Source: an uncultured Faecalibacterium sp. (lineage in GTDB: Bacteria; Bacillota; Clostridia; Oscillospirales; Ruminococcaceae). From it: DNA of 13,206 nucleotides. Each line of letters starts with the position of its first letter. The stretch's first letter is position 1. A model generated the notes under the pieces. That model was not told where the DNA came from, searched no databases, and saw only the letters and a program-made list of their open reading frames with translations. Location: contig CAKSXW010000053.1 of assembly GCA_934518555.1 (NCBI GenBank), positions 1 to 13,206 of the forward strand, written 5' to 3'. This document shows positions 8,099 to 13,206 of this stretch, one piece after another. The translations under genes and the position numbers were made by a program.

Positions 8099-8830
8099 CT
8101 GGGCCGTCAGCCAGTCCAGCAGTCCGGTGTTTTGGTCCAGGTACACTGTGGGTACTGCAAAATGGTCTGCCTCCGGCAGTACGGTGCAGCGACAATCTCC
8201 GTTCACCCGGGCCAGGGCATCCACAAGACGCACGGAGGCTTCCGGCGGCACGATGGTGTCCTTAGCACCTACCACTGCCCAGACAGGCAGGGAAGCCAGA
8301 CTCTGCAGGGCTTCCCGGGTCATACGGACGCTGCCGCTGAGGGGAGCAATGGCAGAAAACCGCTGGGGATGGTCCAGGGCTACGGCCCAGGTGCCGGTGC
8401 CGCCCATGCTGTGGCCTGTAAGGCTGACCCGGCGGTTGTCCAGCTGATGCTGGCTCACCAGGTGGTCTACCAGGGCCAACAGAGCCGTCTGCCTGTCGGT
8501 CCAGCCGGTGCAGTCCCGGGGCAGCTGAGGCATCACTACATAGGTGGCAGGAGCAAGCTGCCCCTGCTGCAAAAAGCGAGGCAGACTGTCGGCCTCCAAA
8601 AGCAGCGAAAGATCACTGCCTTTTCCGCTGCCGCCGTGGAGATACACCACCAGGGGCATACCGGGGCAGGGGTCCTCCGGCGTATACAGCCAGTAGGCCA
8701 GGCTCTCCCCGTCGGGGGCGGCAAAGTTCTGCTGCACAAAAGAGGCTGGAGCAGCCCCCCAGGCAGGCAGCCCGGCTGCTGCTGCCAGGCCCAGCAGGGC
8801 AGAACCTAAGATAAAATCACGTCGCTTCAT
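8090..8830 (-). CDS. Exported alpha/beta-hydrolase, esterase-like (246 aa), with Tat-like signal
   Basis: This is a predicted serine hydrolase acting outside the membrane; the substrate is unknown. The start is ATG 8828-8830, with AGGAGG 6 nt upstream. A longer in-frame start adds 16 residues but has no such site. The N-terminus MKRRDFILGSALLGLAAAAG resembles a twin-arginine signal (RRDFI, hydrophobic core, then WGAAPA), with cleavage near residues 25-30. The fold shows the oxyanion motif YLHGGSGKG (63-71), the nucleophile elbow GHSMGG with Ser141, the acid Asp191 (GAKDTIVP) and His223 (EADHF). The triad is therefore complete and in the usual order. The layout resembles PHB-depolymerase/LpqC-like or dienelactone-hydrolase-like esterases. 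The mrp terminator ends only 28 nt before the start codon and I see no good promoter after it. Transcription may depend on readthrough from mrp. Confidence 0.88.
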   Translation of the reverse strand: MKRRDFILGSALLGLAAAAGLPAWGAAPASFVQQNFAAPDGESLAYWLYTPEDPCPGMPLVVYLHGGSGKGSDLSLLLEADSLPRFLQQGQLAPATYVVMPQLPRDCTGWTDRQTALLALVDHLVSQHQLDNRRVSLTGHSMGGTGTWAVALDHPQRFSAIAPLSGSVRMTREALQSLASLPVWAVVGAKDTIVPPEASVRLVDALARVNGDCRCTVLPEADHFAVPTVYLDQNTGLLDWLTAQTR

Positions 8831-8857
8831 AAAATACCTCCTGCTCGTTATGAATGC

Positions 8858-8894
8858 AAAAACCCCACAGGAGCCCAAAGCGGCCTCTGTGGGG
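8858..8894 (-). terminator. Terminator of mrp
   Basis: CCCCACAG/CTGTGGGG (8887-8894 with 8863-8870) forms an 8-bp stem with partial pairing inside the 16-nt loop. TTTTT follows on the minus strand (8862-8858). It lies 6 nt past the mrp stop codon and 28 nt before the hydrolase ATG. Confidence 0.88.
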
Positions 8895-8900
8895 CGGTAG

Positions 8901-9770
8901 TTACTTCTTCAGCAGCTTTTCGCAGGCGTCAGCGGCACCTTCCAGGAACTGGCCGCCGTAGGTCTCGATCATGCCGGCGTCAGAAAGCTGGGCCAGCTGG
9001 GGGTCGATGGGGCACTTGGCCAGCACCGGCAGGTGGTGCTTGGCGGCCACCTCGTCCACATGGCTGTTGCCAAACACGTTGATGTGCTTGCCGCAGTCCG
9101 GGCAGACGATGTAGCTCATGTTCTCCACGATGCCCAGCATGGGCACCTTCATCATCTCGGCCATGTTCACGGCCTTGGCAACGATCATGCTCACCAGCTC
9201 CTGCGGGCTTGCCACCACAACGATGCCGTCCACCGGCAGGCTCTGGAACACGGTCAGGGGCACGTCACCGGTGCCCGGGGGCATATCCACGAACAGGAAA
9301 TCCACGTCCTTCCAGACCACATCGGTCCAGAACTGCTTCACGGCTCCGGCAATGACGGGGCCACGCCACACCACGGGGTCCTCCTCGTTTTCCACCAGCA
9401 GGTTGATGCTCATCACATCAATGCCCATGCGGCTCTGGATGGGCCAGCAGCCCTTGTCGTCGGCCATGGCACGGCCATGGATGCCAAACAGCTTGGGGAT
9501 GGACGGGCCGGTGATGTCGGCATCCAGGATGCCGCAGTGGTAGCCCCGGCGAGCCATGGCGCAGGCCAGCAGAGCACTGGTCATGCTCTTGCCCACGCCG
9601 CCCTTGCCGGAAACAACGCCGATCACTTTTTTGACGCGGCTGTGTGGGTTGGGGGCGTCATGCTGCGGCGCAGCCTCCCGGGAAGAACAGGCTGAACTGC
9701 AATGAGAGCAGTCATGGGTGCATTCTTCGCTCATTCTCTTTTTCCGCACGGTAGGGCAGGGCTCTGCCAT
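8901..9770 (-). CDS. Mrp/NBP35-family iron-sulfur cluster carrier ATPase (289 aa)
   Basis: This is a cytoplasmic P-loop ATPase of the family that holds and delivers [4Fe-4S] clusters to apo-proteins. The deviant Walker A, SGKGGVGKS (54-62), carries both lysines (56 and 61). Further family marks are LDADITGPS (82-90), VDMPPGTGD (161-169) and the cluster-bridging CPDC pair, Cys223 and Cys226. The N-terminus holds a cysteine group, CTHDCSHCSSAC (Cys17, 21, 24, 28), plausibly a second metal or cluster site as in NBP35-like members. I chose ATG 9768-9770 because AAGGAGG stands 6 nt upstream. The internal Met13 would give a protein starting MSEECTHDC, but it has only a weak purine stretch before it. 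The gene has its own promoter and terminator and is divergent from the flippase gene. Confidence 0.95.
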   Translation of the reverse strand: MAEPCPTVRKKRMSEECTHDCSHCSSACSSREAAPQHDAPNPHSRVKKVIGVVSGKGGVGKSMTSALLACAMARRGYHCGILDADITGPSIPKLFGIHGRAMADDKGCWPIQSRMGIDVMSINLLVENEEDPVVWRGPVIAGAVKQFWTDVVWKDVDFLFVDMPPGTGDVPLTVFQSLPVDGIVVVASPQELVSMIVAKAVNMAEMMKVPMLGIVENMSYIVCPDCGKHINVFGNSHVDEVAAKHHLPVLAKCPIDPQLAQLSDAGMIETYGGQFLEGAADACEKLLKK

Positions 9771-9776
9771 GCGTTT

Positions 9777-9783
9777 CCTCCTT
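9777..9783 (-). promoter_or_regulatory. Ribosome binding site fixing the mrp start
   Basis: AAGGAGG on the minus strand lies 6 nt before ATG 9768-9770. The rival start at Met13 (ATG 9732-9734) lacks a comparable site. Confidence 0.85.
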
Positions 9784-9795
9784 GCTCATAATACG

Positions 9796-9813
9796 GACAG
9801 GGCGTACCCTGTC
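9796..9813. repeat. Inverted repeat in the mrp leader (operator or leader hairpin)
   Basis: GACAGGG and CCCTGTC (7 bp each, perfect) flank the four bases CGTA. The repeat lies about 6-23 nt downstream of the predicted mrp transcription start, a usual place for a repressor site. No T-run follows on either strand, so it is not a terminator. Confidence 0.55.
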
Positions 9814-9825
9814 GGACCGTCTTCT

Positions 9826-9854
9826 ACTATACCATAAAAAGGCCAGGGAAACAA
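9826..9854 (-). promoter_or_regulatory. Promoter of mrp
   Basis: TTGTTT (9849-9854), a 17-nt spacer and TATAGT (9826-9831) on the minus strand predict a start near 9819. I could not find an equally good plus-strand promoter for the flippase gene in 9771-9929; only a small GCGGCT/AGCCGC hairpin (9863-9886) is seen there. Confidence 0.65.
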
Positions 9855-9918
9855 CCCATGGTGCGGCTCATGTTTTGCACAGCCGCCGCATAGGCTGGAA
9901 CCGGGATGTTGTCAGGGG

Positions 9919-9925
9919 GGAGGTG
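9919..9925 (+). promoter_or_regulatory. Ribosome binding site fixing a GTG start for the flippase
   Basis: GGAGGTG, at the end of a G-run, stands with its GGAGG core 6 nt before GTG 9930-9932. The in-frame ATG at 9906 lies before this site and has only a weak purine stretch upstream. Confidence 0.8.
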
Positions 9926-9929
9926 CGCT

Positions 9930-11483
9930 GTGGGCCACAGATATCTGAAAAACGCAGCCCTGCTCACCGGGTCCGACGTGGTGCTGCGGCTGGCAGGGCT
10001 TTTGCTGCGGGTGTGGCTGGCCAACGCCCTGGGAGGCCAGGGCATGGGGCTGTACCAGCTGGTGCTGGCGGTGTACGGCCTGTTCGTTACCCTGGCCACT
10101 GCAGGGGTGTCGGTGGCGGCCACCCGGCTCATGACCGAGGAGCTGAGCCGCAGCCCCGGCACCGCCCGGGGGATGCTGCGGCTGCTGCTGGCCGTGGGGG
10201 CTGGCCTGGGCCTGGGGGCCATGGCAGGGCAGCTGGCTCTGGCCGGGGCCGCCGCCCGGTGGTGGCTGGGAGATATCCGGGCCAAGGGTGCCTTGCAGGT
10301 GTCGGCCCTGGGCCTGCCCTGGATGGCAGTTTCGGCGGTGCTGCGTGGGTTCTTTCTGGCTCGGCGGAGGGTGGAGCCCAACGTGGTAAGCCAGCTGGCG
10401 GAGCAGGGGGTCCGGGTGGCGGCGGTGGTGGCCGCCCTTTCCTGGACCCGGGGGTGGGCTGTGGAGCGGCGGTGCGCCCTGGTGCTGGGGGCCACTGCCC
10501 TCAGCGAGGGGGTGTCCCTGGGGATCATGGCCCTGTTCGGCCGCCGGGAGGCTGCCCGGTGCTTTGGCTCTGCCCCGGCGGAACGGCCCCCCTTGCCCCG
10601 GCAGCGGCTGTGGGAGATCCTGTGGCCGGTGGAGGGGGGACGGGTGCTTTCCAGTGCCCTGCACACGGCAGAAAATATGCTGGTGCCGGCCTGCCTGGCG
10701 GTGTACCTGACCGGGGCCGGGGGCCGGGCAGCGGCCCTGGAACAGTACGGGGTGCTGAAGGGCATGGCCCTGCCCCTGCTGAACTTTCCCTTTGGGCTGC
10801 TGGGGAGCCTGGCAGTGCTGCTGATGCCGGAGATCACCCAGGCCCATGTGCTGGGCCAGACCCGGCGACTGAGGGGGCTGCTGGACCGGATGCTGCGGCT
10901 CACCGGGTACTTTTCGGCCCTGGCCGGGGGGCTGTTCTGGGTGTGGGGGCCCTTGCTGGCTGAGCTGCTGTACCATAGCTCTGAGGCCGGGTTCTACCTG
11001 CAGGTGCTGGCCCCGGCCATGCCGCTGCTGTACCTGGAAAGCATGGTGGATGGTGCCATGAAGGGCATGGGGGAGCAGAAGGCCGCCTTCCGGTACAGCT
11101 TGTGGGATTCGGTGCTGCGGATCGCCGGGGTGTGCCTGCTGCTGCCCCGGTACGGCATGAAGGGCTTTCTGGCGGTGATCCTGCTTTCGGGCCTTTACAG
11201 CTGCGCCGCCAACACCGGGCGGCTGCTGTGGTCCAGCGGTGCCCGGCAGGGGTTCTTTGCCTGGGCCGGGGCTCCGGCTCTGGCGGCAGGGGCCTCGGTG
11301 GCAGCAGGCACCGGGCTGCGGCAGCTGGCCGCCGCCGCTCCGGCAGGCCTCTGGCCCCAGGGAGCAGCCCTGGCTTTGGGAGCAGCGGCCCAGGCCGGGG
11401 TGTTTTTGCTGGCGGCCTGGCCCTTGGGCCTGGGCCGGGAGCTGGGCCGGGCCTTGAGCAGCAGACCCCGGAAAAAACTGTGA
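9930..11483 (+). CDS. MOP-superfamily oligosaccharide flippase, SpoVB-like (517 aa)
   Basis: This is a predicted integral membrane protein that flips a lipid-linked sugar across the membrane. The start is GTG 9930. The N-terminus GHRYLKNAALLTGSDVVLRL runs into ANALGGQGMGLYQL and a long chain of hydrophobic segments. This matches the polysaccharide-biosynthesis/SpoVB pattern of two repeated six-helix bundles plus extra C-terminal helices. The length of about 517 residues is typical. Loops are Arg-rich, as in FFLARRRVEPNVVSQLAEQG, and the C-terminus is a basic tail, SSRPRKKL. The gene is very G/C-rich, even for this window, mostly from Leu, Ala and Gly codons. The dehydratase gene follows 158 nt downstream, which fits a cell-surface glycan role. 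SpoVB itself serves sporulation, but the same family acts in capsule and wall synthesis, so the substrate is open. Confidence 0.88.
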   Translation: MGHRYLKNAALLTGSDVVLRLAGLLLRVWLANALGGQGMGLYQLVLAVYGLFVTLATAGVSVAATRLMTEELSRSPGTARGMLRLLLAVGAGLGLGAMAGQLALAGAAARWWLGDIRAKGALQVSALGLPWMAVSAVLRGFFLARRRVEPNVVSQLAEQGVRVAAVVAALSWTRGWAVERRCALVLGATALSEGVSLGIMALFGRREAARCFGSAPAERPPLPRQRLWEILWPVEGGRVLSSALHTAENMLVPACLAVYLTGAGGRAAALEQYGVLKGMALPLLNFPFGLLGSLAVLLMPEITQAHVLGQTRRLRGLLDRMLRLTGYFSALAGGLFWVWGPLLAELLYHSSEAGFYLQVLAPAMPLLYLESMVDGAMKGMGEQKAAFRYSLWDSVLRIAGVCLLLPRYGMKGFLAVILLSGLYSCAANTGRLLWSSGARQGFFAWAGAPALAAGASVAAGTGLRQLAAAAPAGLWPQGAALALGAAAQAGVFLLAAWPLGLGRELGRALSSRPRKKL

Positions 11484-11508
11484 AAAAGCGGTGGGGGCCT
11501 GAAATTTC

Positions 11509-11537
11509 TGGACACAGCAGGAGAAACTGAGTATAAT
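11509..11537 (+). promoter_or_regulatory. Promoter of the nucleotide-sugar dehydratase gene
   Basis: TGGACA (11509-11514), a 17-nt spacer and TATAAT (11532-11537) are near consensus. The start would fall near 11544, giving a leader of about 98 nt. The leader holds one inverted pair, CCGGAA (11562-11567) and TTCCGG (11579-11584). I found no terminator between the flippase stop and this promoter, so readthrough from the flippase gene could also supply transcript. Confidence 0.75.
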
Positions 11538-11641
11538 AATGGAATGGGACTTTGTGCAGCCCCGGAACCGGTGGGAATTTCCGGTAAAATCAGAGGCAGT
11601 GGGCAGAGAGGGCCTGCGCCGGACAAAAGAGGATATGTTTC

Positions 11642-13206
11642 GTGAAAGAAAAACATCAAAACGCCCTGCAGGTATACCTGCGGCGGAGCATCCTGGTCTT
11701 GCTGGATGCAGCCATTGTGGCGTTCAGCTTTTACTTTGCACTGCTGCTGCGGGCCGATGGTGCCGTAGAAGCCACCTGGTGGCCCCATAACCGGGCCATC
11801 CTGTACCACAACCTGCCCTGGATCGTGGCAGTGTACCTGGCCAGCTTTCTGCTGGGGGGCCTGTACTCGGTGCTGTGGAAGTACGCCGGGGAACGGGACC
11901 TGATCCGCCTGGCCGGCATGATCGGGGTGCCCACGGTGGCGGTGTACGCCATCAACCGTCTGTGCATCCACGGGGTGCTGTTCAATTCGGCCAACTGCAT
12001 GGCAGCGGTGCTGATCTTCCTGCTGGTGGGGGGCAGCCGCCTGGCCTGGCGTCTGTTTTTGAACCACCCCTTTGGGGAACGGGTCCGGGGAGTGCCCAGC
12101 AAGGACCCCAACCGCCCGGTGATGATCGTAGGTGCCGGAGAGGCCGGGGCCTGGGCCATCAACGTGTGCAAAAGCAACAAGGAGTACGGCCACGCTGTGG
12201 TGGCAGTGGACGATGACCCGACCAAGCTCCACCAGACCATCCACGGGGTGCCGGTAAAGGGCACCCTGGAGGAGATCCCGGAGCTGTGCAAGCGGTACGG
12301 CATCCACAGCATCATCATTGCCATCCCCACCCTGAAGGGCAGCAAGCTGAGCCATGTCATCGACCTGTGCGTAGGCACCCACTGTGCCGTGCAGCTGCTC
12401 AGCGACCCTCAGCTGGTGGGCTCCGGCACCCCGGGGCAGGGGGCGGCCTTCCGGGAGCTGAACCCGGCAGACTTCCTCTCCCGGGAGGAAGTGACCCTGG
12501 ACACGGACAAGATCTCCGGCTACCTGACAGGCAAGACCGTGCTGGTAACAGGCGGCGGCGGCTCCATCGGCAGTGAGCTGTGCCGCCAGGTCATGCGATT
12601 CAAGCCCGGCAAGCTGCTGATCTTTGATATCTACGAGAACTGCGCCTACGAGCTGCAGATGGAACTGCAGCAGAAGTACGGCCGGGATATCCCGGTGACG
12701 GTGCTCATTGGCTCCATCCGGGATAAAAAACGCCTGGACGAGGTGTTTGAGACCTACCACCCCACGGTGGTGTTCCACGCGGCGGCCCACAAGCATGTGC
12801 CGCTGATGGAGGTCAGCCCCGCCGAGGCGGTCAAGAACAACGTGCTGGGCACCAAGAACCTGCTGGTGAGCGCCAGCGAGCACGGGGTGGAGCGGTTCGT
12901 GCAGCTGTCCACCGATAAGGCGGTAAACCCCACCAGCGTCATGGGCTGCACCAAGCGCATCTGCGAGATGCTGATCCAGACCTTTGCAGGCAACACGGAG
13001 ATGAAGTGCGTGGCGGTGCGGTTCGGCAATGTGCTGGGCAGCCACGGCAGCGTCATCCCCCTGTTTGAGGCTCAGATCAAAAAAGGCGGCCCTGTCACCC
13101 TGACAGACCCGGCCATCGAGCGGTACTTTATGACCATCCCGGAGGCGGCCCAGCTGGTGCTGCAGGCCGGTGCCCTGGCCGAAAGCGGCAACATCTATGT
13201 GCTGGA
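11642..13206 (+). CDS. Membrane-bound CapD/PglF/FlaA1-type nucleotide-sugar 4,6-dehydratase, first 521 residues (cut by window edge)
   Basis: The family removes water from UDP-GlcNAc-like sugars, the first step toward rare sugars for capsule, O-glycan or wall polymers, at the inner face of the membrane. The start is GTG 11642-11644 with AGAGGA 8 nt upstream; an in-frame stop at 11585-11587 leaves no other sensible start. Four hydrophobic helices cover about 15-140. A first nucleotide-binding fold starts VMIVGAGEAG (160-169). The catalytic SDR domain follows, with TGGGGSIGSE (303-312), HAAAHKHVPLME (379-390) and STDKAVNPTSVMG..K (423-438), where Met replaces the usual Tyr, as is normal in this family. 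RYFMTIPEA (495-503) is also conserved. The family is about 600-650 residues, so only the C-terminal part is missing. The exact sugar product cannot be read from the sequence. Confidence 0.94.
   Translation, partial: MKEKHQNALQVYLRRSILVLLDAAIVAFSFYFALLLRADGAVEATWWPHNRAILYHNLPWIVAVYLASFLLGGLYSVLWKYAGERDLIRLAGMIGVPTVAVYAINRLCIHGVLFNSANCMAAVLIFLLVGGSRLAWRLFLNHPFGERVRGVPSKDPNRPVMIVGAGEAGAWAINVCKSNKEYGHAVVAVDDDPTKLHQTIHGVPVKGTLEEIPELCKRYGIHSIIIAIPTLKGSKLSHVIDLCVGTHCAVQLLSDPQLVGSGTPGQGAAFRELNPADFLSREEVTLDTDKISGYLTGKTVLVTGGGGSIGSELCRQVMRFKPGKLLIFDIYENCAYELQMELQQKYGRDIPVTVLIGSIRDKKRLDEVFETYHPTVVFHAAAHKHVPLMEVSPAEAVKNNVLGTKNLLVSASEHGVERFVQLSTDKAVNPTSVMGCTKRICEMLIQTFAGNTEMKCVAVRFGNVLGSHGSVIPLFEAQIKKGGPVTLTDPAIERYFMTIPEAAQLVLQAGALAESGNIYVL

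Noticed and set aside
9863..9886. GCGGCT/AGCCGC inverted repeat upstream of the flippase as a terminator or operator
   Set aside because: It has six pairs and a 12-nt loop without a T-run on either strand, so it is too weak to assign.
9906..9929. ATG at 9906 as the flippase start
   Set aside because: The strong GGAGGTG site lies after this codon and is correctly spaced for the GTG at 9930.
11195..13045. Minus-strand ORF of 616 codons
   Set aside because: It overlaps the flippase and the dehydratase, whose motifs are clear, and its His/Gln/Pro-rich product looks like an antisense frame.

Overview
The window looks like a chromosomal segment of a GC-rich gut Clostridia member, most plausibly Oscillospiraceae (Faecalibacterium/Gemmiger/Subdoligranulum-like). 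This is inferred from strongly G/C-ending codons, Gram-positive LPXTG surface proteins, AGGAGG ribosome sites, and the gene content (GOGAT, gdhA, a Mrp with a clostridial-type cysteine head). No species call is possible from sequence reading alone. There is no sign of phage, IS elements, CRISPR, tRNA or rRNA.

Layout. Six genes lie on the minus strand: gltB (cut by the left edge), a 910-aa LPQTG surface protein, a 109-aa LPQTG mini-protein, gdhA, a secreted alpha/beta-hydrolase and a Mrp-type Fe-S/ATPase gene. From about 9.9 kb two genes run on the plus strand: a SpoVB/MurJ-like oligosaccharide flippase and a membrane-bound CapD/PglF-type nucleotide-sugar dehydratase, cut by the right edge. 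gltB, both surface genes, gdhA, mrp and the dehydratase gene each have a readable sigma-A-like promoter. Clear intrinsic terminators follow the two surface genes, gdhA and mrp. So most are single-gene units rather than one operon.

Functional themes. gltB (glutamate synthase) and gdhA (glutamate dehydrogenase) are the two routes from ammonium to glutamate, and here they flank two sortase substrates. No sortase gene is in view. The flippase and dehydratase start a cell-surface polysaccharide or glycan block.

Most interesting signal. The leaders of gltB and gdhA (about 120-130 nt each) both contain stem-loops with six-base loops carrying A at position 1 and G at position 4, the hallmark of RNA bound by ANTAR antiterminators. 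In gltB the first such hairpin is mutually exclusive with a perfect 18-bp terminator stem placed just after the promoter, which suggests transcription attenuation. The order of elements is not the textbook ANTAR arrangement, so this is a hypothesis. Other items are an 11-nt-spaced triple GTTGCA repeat beside the surface-protein promoter, a surface protein that is almost only an anchor, and a Tat-like signal on the hydrolase.
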